Part shown: positions 10,501-20,600 of the stretch, piece after piece | How the letters are laid out: each line of letters begins with the position of its first letter | Numbering within the stretch: the stretch's first letter is position 1 | Assembly (NCBI RefSeq): GCF_014356525.2 | Contig: NC_052510.1 | Span: 56,589,845-56,653,844, forward strand | Direction of reading: 5' to 3' | Length of the DNA: 64,000 bases | Source: Nilaparvata lugens | Taxonomy: Eukaryota; Arthropoda; Insecta; Hemiptera; Delphacidae | The notes under the pieces: generated by a model | Database searches by the model: none | The model's input: only the letters and a program-made list of their open reading frames with translations | What the model was told of the DNA's origin: nothing | Program-made: the position numbers and the translations under genes

Positions 10501-11396
10501 GATCTTATTTAATAAAACTACCAGGTAGCCCCAAAGAAATAAAATATAAATTATCATAATAATCCCTCTTGTCGCAGGTACAACACCACACCAGAGTATT
10601 ATTATGAAAATTCTACATTTTAATAACATTTAACATATATAAGTCGTATATTTGCAAAACCAGTCAGCCTACATCACAAAATCAATCAAAGTTTCTCAGG
10701 AAACTTTATTTAAAAAACAATATTTCGAAGCCCTATCAATTATTTGAGCAAGTTACACCTCCACAGCCACAATTTTGTGAATAATATAAAATTTTCTGAG
10801 TAATATCATGATGACATTAATACAATTTTCGAAAAATATTGTTGCATTTTGTATGTGGTTTAGAAAATAGACGACTCATATGAATTTACATCTACTATTC
10901 CCAAATTATTGATACAGAATAAAATTATCAATTGCTTGGCAAAAAAATCTCAATTTCAAAAAAAAATTCAATTTCAATTTTTGTTGGTACAGTAGAAAAC
11001 GTGCCAAAACGCATCGAACCAGAAGAAATGGTGCCACCAAGACTGACAACCCCGCACAGAACTTCAGCCTCTACCATTTCGTCCATGTCCATCTCACCGC
11101 CACCCTTTTTCGACAGGAAATCACCCCAACTCGCTCTCAACATGAGCGACTATCTGGCAGCCACCCCTGCCTCACCCCCCTTCCCGGCCTGGCCCGGACT
11201 GATGCCCCCCTGGTACGAGGGGGGAACCTGGCACCTCTTGCACCCCCCGGCCAACTATCACGGCAACACATACACCCGATCGCCGCACCATCTGTTGTTC
11301 GATTTTCAAAACGTGCAGGTCGCATCGCAGAACCAGACTCCGCTCACAGAGGACGAACAGGATCGACCTCTCGACCTGACTGTACAGGCCAAATAA
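4526..11396 (+). CDS. sug: GLIS2/sugarbabe-like C2H2 zinc finger transcription factor (six coding exons)
   Basis: The join is 4526-4552, 6129-6223, 7587-7730, 8765-8883, 9743-9964 and 10993-11396: 1011 nt, 336 aa, with all phases consistent and every intron GT-AG. Five C2H2 fingers run from about residue 40 to 189: C40/C45/H58/H63, C74/C79/H95/H99, C107/C110/H123/H127, C135/C140/H153/H157 and C165/C170/H183/H189. The order and spacing, including the tryptophan of a CRWLQC first finger and the [13 protein letters not shown] fifth finger, are those of the GLI/GLIS/ZIC superfamily, closest in memory to GLIS2 and Drosophila sugarbabe. The C-terminal tail is rich in Pro and Ser and ends in PLDLTV (328-333), a probable CtBP co-repressor docking motif of the PxDLS class. 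Residues 10-33 are acidic and Ser-rich. It is expected to be a nuclear DNA-binding regulator. Lame duck is the other insect candidate, but that protein is much longer. Confidence 0.9.
4604..4873. repeat. Tandem duplication, 135 bp x 2
   Basis: The segment 4604-4738 is repeated almost perfectly at 4739-4873 (start AATGAAAATACAAGAAATAA). It lies in intron 1, some 50 bp after the first donor. The few mismatches imply a recent event. Confidence 0.9.
4921..5205. repeat. Tandem duplication of a repeat fragment, about 149 and 136 bp
   Basis: Two units begin TATTGAATGAATACGACTTG (about 4920) and ATTGAATGAATACGACTTGA (5070). Each contains a degraded form of the CGGTTATTACACCATTGTCA box found in the repeat at 40546-40660. 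A further inverted piece of the unit occurs at about 5235-5275. Confidence 0.8.
5301..5507. mobile_element. Foldback repeat, family M3, copy 2 with GAAACATG boxes
   Basis: The arms (about 5326-5410 and 5422-5507) are nearly perfect complements and carry AAATCTCAGTACCCTTTTTA outside and CATGTTTCGGACATTTATGC inside. On either strand the inner arm reads GGCATAAATGTCCGAAACAT, a block that resembles the 3' half of minimal hammerhead ribozymes of Penelope-like elements, although the CUGAUGA part is not intact. Confidence 0.75.
5508..6128 (+). other. Intron 1 remainder
   Basis: AT-rich intronic DNA with no coding or repeat structure that I can support. It ends in the pyrimidine tract and acceptor of exon 2. 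Confidence 0.5.
6129..6223 (+). CDS. sug: GLIS-like exon 2
   Basis: The acceptor is a polypyrimidine run ending TTTTTCAG and the donor is GTAAAT. The exon encodes residues 10-41, an acidic Ser-rich segment followed by the first cysteine (C40) of finger 1. Confidence 0.85.
6452..7019. mobile_element. 568-bp foldback element derived from a mariner transposase end
   Basis: TA duplications flank CAGAGTGACACAGAATAACG and its inverted partner (6450-6451 and 7020-7021), as in Tc1/mariner insertions. The arms extend over 200 bp. The inner part of each arm encodes the same remnant of a mariner transposase C-terminus: on the plus strand at 6799-6885 the frame gives [14 protein letters not shown], and the mirror copy lies on the minus strand at about 6597-6680. 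The element is thus an inverted duplication of one transposon end. It lies in intron 2 of the GLIS-like gene. Confidence 0.8.
7225..7295. repeat. AT-rich palindromic tract
   Basis: TTATATTGTTATTATAATAA is repeated and inverted around 7225-7295. It is simple low-complexity intronic DNA. Confidence 0.6.
7587..7730 (+). CDS. sug: GLIS-like exon 3 (fingers 1 and 2)
   Basis: The exon carries the remainder of finger 1 and the first half of finger 2, with the GLIS-typical linker SGRNGLFFC. It enters and leaves in phase 2. GC content is visibly higher than in the flanking introns. Confidence 0.92.
7731..8764 (+). other. Intron 3 of the GLIS-like gene
   Basis: No additional exon, RNA or clear transposon boundary is visible. 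Confidence 0.5.
8765..8883 (+). CDS. sug: GLIS-like exon 4 (fingers 2 and 3)
   Basis: It encodes [19 protein letters not shown] and continues through finger 3 to the SHTG linker. The donor is GTTAGT. The join to exon 5 restores the TGERPY inter-finger linker, which strongly supports the splice. Confidence 0.93.
8884..9742 (+). other. Intron 4 of the GLIS-like gene
   Basis: AT-rich intron with no recognised element. Confidence 0.5.
9743..9964 (+). CDS. sug: GLIS-like exon 5 (fingers 4 and 5)
   Basis: The exon contains complete fingers 4 and 5, including [17 protein letters not shown] and [15 protein letters not shown], the best conserved part of the family. It leaves in phase 1 at GTAAGA. 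Confidence 0.95.
9965..10992 (+). other. Intron 5 of the GLIS-like gene
   Basis: It contains an 18-bp inverted pair around TGCAGTCAAATAT (about 10020 and 10075) and a short fragment of the ACCGGTTTCGG repeat near 10405-10425. Nothing coding was seen. Confidence 0.5.
10993..11396 (+). CDS. sug: GLIS-like exon 6 (C-terminal region and stop)
   Basis: After the acceptor TTGGTACAG the phase-1 join gives [13 protein letters not shown] and a proline-rich tail ([16 protein letters not shown]), then [15 protein letters not shown] and TAA at 11394-11396. An upstream in-frame ATG at 10932 is intronic by this model. Confidence 0.9.
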
Positions 11397-11504
11397 GGTG
11401 CAGTTGACCTGACTGTACAGGCCAAATAACGTGCAGTTGACCTGACTGTACAGGCCAAATAAGGTGCAGTTGACCTGACTGTACAGACGAAATGAGGCTT
11501 CAAT
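11373..11504 (+). repeat. 33-bp tandem repeat spanning the stop codon of the GLIS-like gene
   Basis: GACCTGACTGTACAGGCCAA begins at 11373, 11406, 11439 and 11472: exactly 33 bp, or 11 codons, apart. The first unit is the coding end (DLTVQAK and TAA). The next three lie in the 3' UTR in the same frame, each with its own stop (TAA, TAA, TGA). The unit has therefore amplified from the last codons outward. Confidence 0.95.
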
Positions 11505-11619
11505 CGACCCCATTTGAAATGACTGTATAGGTAAAATAAGGTATTACAAACGACCGAAATATAGAGGTAAAAAAGGCTACAATTAAAACCACTGAGCTTA
11601 TACTAACAGGAGGTAACAC

Positions 11620-11880
11620 CATATATAAGGTAGCTTAAGAAGATATCGCATGGTATAGTTAGTTTATGTTCCAAATTTTAAGCCGATTTTTTTAACTCAA
11701 GCAGATTACTGTCGACACTGTCTATTATCACTGTTTTGTTAGGGTGAGTGGAAGAACGGTACACAGCTTAAAAAAAAATACTAGGACTATTGGCTTGAGT
11801 GAACATTGAAAATTGGAACATAAACGCCCTATACCATTAGATATCTTCTTATGCTATATTTTCTCTGTGATTCTATATAT
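11620..11880. mobile_element. MITE family M4 (ATACCATGGGATATC), divergent copy
   Basis: The inverted ends carry GATATCGCATGGTATAG and CTATACCATTAGATATC, with GTTTATGTTCC inside. The interior shares GAACGGTACACAGCT-like text with the copy at 18409-18692. It lies just downstream of the GLIS-like coding end, probably in its 3' UTR or flank. Confidence 0.7.
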
Positions 11881-13902
11881 TTTCTCTATAACATTGATTG
11901 AGGCAGCATTGAGTGTAGCTATCAAGGCCCTGTTTCTAGGACACATATCAAATTTGATTTATCATTAAATCTTTCAAGTTTAATGGTTCATTAGATTCAA
12001 TAATTGTTGTAGAAACCGTGCCGTATTGTTTTAATGGTTTTTCATAATGTATACACTAAATGCTCATATTCAATTCGTCAAGTGCGAAAATTCTCTACTT
12101 TTCCAAGTACAGAATTAAATAACACAATTCCACTTTTTTATCAAGGAATACTACTTGTATTACATGAAAATTAAAAACCACAATATGCTACAACCTAGCA
12201 AAGGTGGACTACACCTAAATCTTGTTTGAGAAGTATTCTTAGCTTAGGAAGATATCAACTGATAAAATTAGTAGAAACCTGATGAAATTTATAGGGAAAA
12301 CCCAGGTCTGGAATAGTAGCCCAAGCAAAAGTGTCATCTCCTGTTGTTATGATATGGCTCAGTGTTCAAAACCGACTGACTAATATAAGATGAGGTGATC
12401 AATTTTAACTATGAACCTAAATTGTTTTTGTGCCTTCATCTGTCGTGCCATTTGTGTTTAAAGATCTCTTTTATTGTTTGTTAATAATAAGGGCAAGTTT
12501 AAACCGTTTCCAAACAGTTAGGCCTATAAACTGGTGGATTCATTCAAGTTTTTGCTTTATTTTTGAAAAAAATTATAAATATTTTCAAATATTGTATTTT
12601 TATCTCAACCTGCAACTACACAAATAAAGAATAACGCAATAGCAGTTTGACGTCATTATAAATTTATACGTTCAAGTTTAAGCCACTAGCTATTCAAATT
12701 CATTTTAACTTCACTTTCCAGGCCTACTTATATACGGTAGTGAAGTACTTACGCCAGCCTAAAGTGATATATACAACAAATAAGTTTTAAGTATAAACCA
12801 CTATAAGCTGTTCAAATTCACTTTGTACTTGAAACAAACAGCCCTTGATGTGTTGATGTTTGCTTTGAATTATACATTATTTTTGTTAGTTTGCTAAATC
12901 AGGAACTGGACCTAGTTATTGAGCAAATTGCTGTTGCAAATCTAAGAGTAGATATTTCTAAAGTATGCTTTTATCCACATTCTTGTACTATAGACATCAC
13001 AGGAGAAGATTGAAAATTTTCATACAAGAAAGTAGAACATTATTGCGCAAAAAATTGTATTGAATTTATATTTTATTAAAAATATTTAAGATTTTTCAGA
13101 AAACAATTGATACGGCCGGTACGGTAATGCAATTTGAATAATTGAAAAGGATATCTACTCTAAACTCCTACATTTAAAATCAATTTTCAAAAAAATTGAA
13201 AAGGATTGAATATGTTTTAATTGAAATCCACTTACAGTAGTTGAATCTTAAGATAATGAAACTTCTTATTGTTATATGAGAACTCATGTTTTAACAAATT
13301 ATCAATAGAAGTACGGTATATTAATAGCACGCTATTCCTAACACAAAAAAGTTATGTTGAGTACGATACCGTGTCATTATATTGTTCTAAAATAATTCGA
13401 ATACCAATTCAGTGAAGATAGTGTTTAAGATTTATGTTATGAGAGTATCATTTATTAAGTTTCCATGATAATTATTGTGCCAATTGATTGTCCAGATTCC
13501 CTATTATTTTTTCATTTGATTTTCATGAAAATTACAGTACAAGTTATTTGTGAACCTCAAATATCAGAAAACTCTAGCTCATGTGATTTTTTTATGGTTC
13601 TATAACTTTAAACTGTAATTTTATTCATAAATCTGAAATTGTAAGTCAAGTTGAAGTTTTAAATCTGTGTGAGAAGTGTTTGAAATGTTGAGTTTTTTAT
13701 TGTGTTTTTATTCTAGTCTGTTTTAGATTTAAGTCAACAATGCCAACGTATGATATATTTTTTGTAACAATACAAATGAAATAGAAATAACGATTTTCGA
13801 AAATATTTGTTTAATGCGTTTCTCCTCTGCCTCTCCAATAATAGGAAAAGTATACCGATATATGTATACATAGCTAATACCACAAATACAAACACTGATA
13901 CA
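11881..13902. other. Downstream flank of the GLIS-like gene
   Basis: No gene was recognised. A possible AATAAA lies at 12623-12628 in CAAATAAAGAATAACG and might end a long 3' UTR, but nothing else supports it. The minus-strand frames at 13729-14006 are low-complexity readings of the next element's edge. Confidence 0.4.
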
Positions 13903-15073
13903 TGGGTCATATGAATAAAACCAAAGCATAATATGCTCATGAGCATGAGCATGGAGCATAAGGTTTTGCTCATGAGCATTAGGTAGAAGCATAAGCATTT
14001 GCTCATTTTTATATGAATAAGCTTTACCTTATACTCTCACCTTATGCTCCTGAACTCTGGAGCAAATGCTCACGTATTTTAAAGATTTTCCATCAGCTGA
14101 TTCGCCTTTGTGGCCTTACTTCGTTTTTATAGCTCACGTAAGCACTAAATATGCAAGTAGGAGACACCGCTTCTGTTTGCGTCGTCTGCTCTGCTCTATC
14201 CATGAATTGAGTTCTAGGTTATTTGAGTTATGGATTTTAAAATAATTGCGTGAAAAATGTCATCTCTACAATAATTTTCATCATAATCTTATAATCTCAA
14301 TAGCCTTCTTATAATCGTCTACACTCTCATCTTCTTGAATGCCTATTTCCTATTCTGTGATGGCTATCTTTATATTGGATAGATATCTTTTGTATTTATT
14401 CTTTTGTAGGAATAATGGTGATATATAATATCATGGTTGAACCTAAATAGTTATTTGTATATCTAGAGTGAAAAGTACGACTTTTTCTCCCTGTGGGAAA
14501 AAGTTTGAAGCCCGAGGCGAAGCCGAGGGCAGCAATTTTCCTGAGGGAGAAAAAGTATTTTTCGCTCGTGATGTACACAACATTTTTCCTCCATCTACAT
14601 TTTTTTTATAGAAACTGCAAATAAAATCATTCTAATAACTTACGTATTGGTGACAATGATTCCTAACAACATAACCTAAATCTAAAACCTAAAAACCGGT
14701 CGTCTGATTGGCACTGCCGATTGCGCTATCTATCGGCAAAAGTTGTAACAATTATATCAGCTGAGCAGCTACCAAAAATGGCTGACTCCAGACTAATACG
14801 AATTAGTTGAGCCATTTTACTATGAGCAAAAGGTGAAAAGCTGCTTCAGACTAGACTCACCTTTTTTGAAGCACTTGCTTCAAAAGTTGAGCAAATGCTC
14901 TAGTTTATTCATACAATTTTGAGCAAAAGCTTTTACTTTTGAGGAAATGCTCAAACTATTTTCTTAATAAGCATGAGCAAAAGGTTTTGCTCACATTTAT
15001 TCATAGAAAATGAAGCATATGCTTCACATTTTAGAAGTATAAGCAAATGCTCAACTTTATTCATATGGCCCAT
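13903..15073. mobile_element. 1.2-kb DNA element with clustered GAGCAAATGCT-type motifs at both ends
   Basis: It opens with ATGGGTCATATGAATAAAAC and closes with TTTATTCATATGGCCCAT, inverted copies of each other. Over 100 bp inside each end is packed with variants of GAGCAWAWGCTC and AAGCATATGCTT, while the middle (14100-14800) is ordinary sequence without an ORF. Arrays of short subterminal motifs are usual transposase binding sites in DNA transposons such as hAT and Mutator. I cannot place the superfamily. Confidence 0.65.
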
Positions 15074-16190
15074 AGGCCCAATATGGTTGTCAGTGCTATA
15101 TACCTTCACCCAACGAGAGAGAGTCTCTGGCTCTCATTAGATTTTCAAATACAACATCATTTTTGCTGTTAATTTTCTCTTATATGTTCGTGAAACAGCA
15201 AATTGTATATTTAAATACATGTTGTGAACTTCTATGTCACACAATAAATTTCAATCACCATTCGAATAACATAAAACTATACCATGCAAAACTTGGAAAA
15301 ATATTTTCAATTTATTATTAAGTTTTGTAGAAATTTCCTCTCCCTGTATGTGTATTTCCCCATTGCTTTGAATTTTTCCAAATATGTAATACGGGGGATT
15401 TGAACAAATAATTCGTTTTCAATAAGATAGAAACCGTATTTATTTAACACATTCAGCATATCACAGAAAATACATATAATAATAGTTGAATATGTTCAAA
15501 AAAGCAAGTGTAAAAATATGACTTTATGCCATAGTCATGTTGAATACAAATTAGAAAATATAAGTATCAGTCACAATGTCTTTAGCTTTCTAAATTGTAG
15601 GACTGAATTCTGAGGAAAATTACAATCACAATGGTAATCGAGCTCAAATAAAACGACTGGGATTCATGTTGCCAGCATTATCAAGAGATGCAACATTTTT
15701 AAGCTTATCAGCATAAGCACATCATTAAGCTCCTATTTAAATAGAATATAATATTTTCATCACAGGGCTGGTCGAAGCAGAATACACAATATTATAAGGC
15801 ATCATTTCCTACAAGTTATTAAAAAAAATTACAAAACCAATTCAATTACATCCCAGTTTAATCGTTATTATTACTATTGTATTTTTATAATTTCAAAGTG
15901 AAAAAACACTTACATTCTTTTGGCTAATCGTTATTATTCTTTAGAAAGACACTTATTCACATCTCCAATGTCTTAGGATAAGCATCACTCCAAGTATTTA
16001 TTTCAATACGGTACATGCACGAAACAAAATGAACTCATTTCAAATGTGTGTTCCACTAGACCCAATCTGTATAGTATAATATTACAGTTAGGTACTGTTT
16101 ATAGTAAGCTAACTGTAGTAGCAGTAATTCTGTAGTATTATCTTTATGACCCAAAAACTCGAATTTCCAATGGAGTATTTTTACATTCAC
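15074..16190. other. Intergenic DNA between the 1.2-kb element and the lysozyme repeats
   Basis: Nothing coding or structured was recognised in this AT-rich stretch. Confidence 0.4.
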
Positions 16191-16194
16191 ACCA

Positions 16195-16790
16195 GATTCT
16201 TTATCCCCTAGTGTTATTTCAAACAATAGGGATAATTATCATTCTCACTTTTATCTATTATTGTAGAACTTCTTCACATTAATCTACCGTACTTTGTAAA
16301 GAAATTCTACACCACCCAGTTTTACAGTATTTCAAAAACCAGAAGTAATGATTTTTACTTATATTTGAACAAAAATTCTATACCCCCTCGTGCTATATCC
16401 AACTGATAGGAATAATCTCACAATTGTTCAATATTAAAATAACTTTATTAGGAAAAACACCCCCTCAAATATTTACTAGCTTTGCCGTCAGCACAGTGAG
16501 GCCTGAACACCACCCAGGCATTGAATCCGTTGCATGATAGTAATAATAGTTCTTACAACCAACAAGTTTTTATTTTTGTATAACTTCTAACATATACATA
16601 ATCTAACTAATAGGAATAATATAATTACCAATATTATTCATTTTTGTATAACTTCTTCATGTTGATCTACTTTTAACAAAAATTCTACACCCCTCGTGTG
16701 TTATTTCAAAGTAATAGGAATAATATAATTACCAATATTATTCATTTTTGCATAACTTCTTCATGTTAAGCTACCGTACTTTTGAAGCTT
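16195..16790. repeat. Degenerate tandem array related to the lysozyme 3' flank
   Basis: A loose unit of about 110-130 bp recurs several times, marked by AAATTCTACACCCCTCGTG-like text, then TAATAGGAATAAT, then TAACTTCTTCA (for example 16195, 16300, 16375, 16610 and 16725). The 3'-end fragment of a lysozyme gene (16448-16533) sits between units, so the array probably arose together with a local duplication. Confidence 0.55.
16448..16533 (-). pseudogene. Lysozyme 3' exon fragment
   Basis: On the minus strand this encodes NGFNAWVVFRPHCADGKASK and YLRGCFS followed by TAA, nearly the C-terminus of the intact lysozyme at 17225-22180 (NGFNAWVVYRPHCADGKATK). As in the intact gene, the stop overlaps an AATAAA (16444-16449). 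Upstream the similarity stops abruptly at the GCAACGG equivalent, with no acceptor dinucleotide, and no catalytic region is present. It is a truncated duplicate, not a second working gene. Confidence 0.85.
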
Positions 16791-16935
16791 TGAACATAAA
16801 TTTAATCATTATTTATAATATAATATATATAATCATAAATTTAATCAAATTTCATCATTTATTCAAACTATTTCAATATGAATTCAAACTATTCCAACAT
16901 GAATTTAAACTAATTGCCAAGTGAGAATTCTCACT

Positions 16936-17198
16936 TTTATCATAGAGAAACGATAGCATATATTAGATATCCCATGGTACAGGGCGTTTATGTCGCAAGT
17001 TTTACTGTTATCCCCATGCCGATAGTTCACATAATTCTTTCCCATGAAGCTCAAATTGTGCCGTTCATACATTATCACCCCAACAAAACAGTAAAAATTG
17101 ACAGTAATCGGCTTGAGATAACAGTAAAAGTTGCGACATAAATTTCCTATACCATGGGATATCTACTTACACGATTGTTTCTCTATGCTATTATTCAC
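16936..17198. mobile_element. MITE family M4, copy 2
   Basis: The ends read CATAGAGAAACGATAGCATA and, inverted, GATTGTTTCTCTATG, with ATCCCATGGTACAGGGCG and TATACCATGGGATATC inside. It ends 26 bp past the lysozyme stop codon, close to the expected poly(A) cleavage point on the minus strand. Confidence 0.85.
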
Positions 17199-17220
17199 CA
17201 TTTGAATAACTACTACATAA

Positions 17221-17226
17221 TTTATT
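17221..17226 (-). terminator. Lysozyme poly(A) signal
   Basis: Minus-strand AATAAA overlaps the TAA stop codon (TAATAAA), an unusually compact 3' end. The same arrangement occurs in the truncated copy at 16448. Confidence 0.6.
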
Positions 17227-17614
17227 ATGGGAAACATCCCTCCAAATATTTAGTTGCTTTGCCATCAGCACAGTGAGGCCTGTACACCACCCAGGCATTG
17301 AACCCGTTGCCACTCAGCTTTTGATGTTGTCGATAGATGCGGCGGGCACACACGAAGTCGTCGCCAATATCATCGTCTTTGAGACTGTCGCAGCTCAGTC
17401 CGCACGCGTTGATCGCGCTATCTCCGGCCTCATCCTCACTGCACCAATAGCGACCGCTGATCTGGAACAGACCGTGGTCGCTCTGCGTATGACCGTAGGC
17501 GGTCGTGTTGAACTCGGACTCGTGGCGGGCGATGCACACCCAGGTAGCCAGCTGTTTCTCAGAGGCCTTGTGCTTGGTGCGGAGCTCCTTGGCTAGTTCG
17601 CAGCGGTTGTATAC
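17225..17614 (-). CDS. Lysozyme exon 2 (catalytic domain)
   Basis: The minus-strand acceptor TTTTTTAAG precedes GTATACAACCGCTGC, giving residues 26-154 and TAA. Coding GC is clearly higher than in flanking DNA. Most insect c-type lysozyme genes split this region again; here it is one exon. Confidence 0.95.
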   Translation of the reverse strand, partial: VYNRCELAKELRTKHKASEKQLATWVCIARHESEFNTTAYGHTQSDHGLFQISGRYWCSEDEAGDSAINACGLSCDSLKDDDIGDDFVCARRIYRQHQKLSGNGFNAWVVYRPHCADGKATKYLEGCFP

Positions 17615-20600
17615 CTTAAAAAATAAATAAATACTTGGATTGTATGAAAAAAAATACGAATGGTGTACGAATGATGAACAAGGATAGCAACACCAATTTC
17701 AATCGAATAGTGCCATTATAACGTGGACCTCACTATATAAAGTTATCCATTTGATTTGATTTGATTTTGATTTGATTAAATTTTCTTCCTGGAGACTCTT
17801 TAAAGAGTATAGAAAATCGTCAAGGACTATTTGTCAAAAAAAGAATACATATAAACATATATTATATACATCACATTCCACAATGTACATTACAATTTAA
17901 TCCTCCCTATTGTCAGTTTACCAACCTTTATGTTTATTTCTGCTCACTTCTCCAGAAAGTGCGAGCAATGAAGAAATGCGTTATAATTTGCAAAATCCCG
18001 TTCAGCCACAATTAGAGTGAATCTTTAGGGGAAAAGACCTACTGTATGCGGGTTTTCAAACCATAAGACCAAATTATCATAGTTTCTCATGTGATATTGT
18101 GTATTGTAAATTTATTAAATTGAATTTTTTCGGAAATGTGGATTTAACCATAGAGAAACAATATAGCGTACCGTAAGTATAGCGTAATTGAAATTTCAGT
18201 CTGCATGGTTTCTATCGTTTCTTACCTGTATCTAAGTCCAAAGTCTATAGCAAGGTATATTGCTACAGACCTTGTCATATTTAATATGATACAGCAAAGT
18301 CATTATTAACGAAATTTTTAAGAATACATCAATACAAGTCAGTATTAATGATGGAAAGGATTTGAAAAAACATAAAATATTCTAGGTGACACAGTATAAG
18401 CATTGAGAAACAATAGCGTAAGTATAGATATCCCATGGTATAATGAGTTTATGTCGCAACTTTCCCTGTTATCTCAAGCCGATTACTGTCGATTATTGTC
18501 GATTTTTACTGTTTTGGCCGGGTGAGAGTGTATGAACGGCACAGTATGAGAGACTACCAGTGTAACACAGCTTCAAGGGAAAGAGCAACCGTACGTGGAC
18601 TATCGGCTTGAGATAACAGTAAAAGTTACGACATAAACTCCCTATACCATGGGATATCTACTTACGCTATTGTTTCTCTATGATTTAACTAATTGAATCT
18701 TATAATGAATGAATTCTTATGAATCTGAATAATTTTATTAACTCACACAGTTAATTCCTGACAATCTATAATGAACTATGAACTCAATCATATACTGGAT
18801 AATAAAACTTCTCTTCAAAATCTATTGTCATCAACTAGTGAGATTCAAAAATGTTCTGCTTAATCTCACAAGAGGAAGAGAAAGCATGAAAAGTGTAATA
18901 AACAATAATAATAGATTATTTTAAAAAGAATCATAGAAAAAGATTCAAGCAAACTTCAAATAAAATAAATCGAATCAAATTATTTTCCATTTTTTACAAT
19001 ATATACAGAGCATGAAATTACCATAGTTACTGAAATAATTACCATATAACTAAAAAATTACAATCATTCCCTGAAGAACATTACAATATATCAAATTATC
19101 AGCAATGACGATTGAAATCACCATCAAGTTGAATTAGAAAATTTTAAAACTCTAGGACGTCATTGTACAAATAATCTTAAAACGCCTATAAATATTATGA
19201 TGATCTGTTTTTTCGAAGCAATCAGACTCTTGTTTCTATTGAACTTTCTGAATTCCTTATTTAGATGAGAATGCGTGATAAATATTAACATTCCATTATA
19301 CAAAGTGAAGTGATTTTAAAATTACGTTACATGCGCCTCTTTTTCATAACATTTTTTCGATGATTTGACAAATTACTCCACTCAAAATTATAATTCCCTT
19401 CAATTTTAGTAGAGATAAATAATATAAAAAGGCATCGCATAGTTGGAATATAATTCATGGAATACTTTCAAAGATTAAGAGATGAACGTTTTTTGTTCTG
19501 TTGTGATTTAATTTGGTATATTTGCAGAACATTCACAAAGCACACGGAACAAAATCAGTGACATCACTGAAACATTCAGAATAGACTATTTCTCAGTTTT
19601 CTTTATCTTGCATATTTTTGTTATTAAGAATGAATTTTTTATTGACAATAATACAAGTTGAAGTTGCTTTCCATGACGAAACACTATATAATAACTTTGT
19701 TGAAGTTCTGACACTGTGTTACTAGTGAATATTTGAAAAACACTTACTTTTTTGGAGTCTTGAGGAATGAATTTCACTCCTGTTTTTCAAATATCTACTA
19801 GTAACACAGTGTCAGAACTTCAACAAAGTTAATAATACAAGATTTTTAGTAAAAAAGAATTACAAAATAAAGATTACATATAAATACAAATAAGATGAAG
19901 CAAAGAAAACTGAGTAATAATCTATTCTCATCAATATCAAACAGATACTATAATAAATAAATGATAAAGTAGAAGAATTTCAAGAAATTGAAGTTTAAAA
20001 TTTCATCTCAGAATAAAAGGCAGCAGTAGACGTATACAAAAACTACTGAATAACAATGAAAAATTGACTGACTCCTTATCAATGTAGCTAGAAAAAGGTA
20101 CCAGAGGGTACTGGCACAGAATACAGCATATTATAGAAATTTTAAATTTAAATAAAAATATAAATCTGAGTACCCTATCCAAATTATTTTGTCATGACAT
20201 GTTTCGGCTGTATAATGCCAATTACCAAAAAATTTCGTGATGAAATAATTTAAAAAGGGCACTCAAATTTATATTTTTATTTATATATTCGAAAGTAGCT
20301 CTAAAGAGAAAAAGATCAATATATAGAAGTTTTCTCTGGTACTGGCCTTACTGTCCCTTCCCCGTGGGGCTTTGAGATGAAACCCAAAATAGAGAATACC
20401 CCTGTCTGATCTCTCAAATCAGTCGCATGCAAAGCGGAAGTACATTAATAAAACCTCAACAATCACTTATATATTAGCAATGAATCCACAACTGATTTAT
20501 TGTTCAGATATCAGTGCAAAAAGGTACGGTATTCAATTGAAACATTTTTTCAAATGACATTCTTCAAAACCTTCTATTGTAATATAAAACAAAAATATCG

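Noticed and set aside
13734..14006. Minus-strand frame rich in Met, His, Leu
   Set aside because: It reads the GAGCAT motif array at the edge of the 1.2-kb element and is not a protein.
17273..17596. Plus-strand 107-codon frame
   Set aside because: Antisense shadow of the lysozyme catalytic exon.
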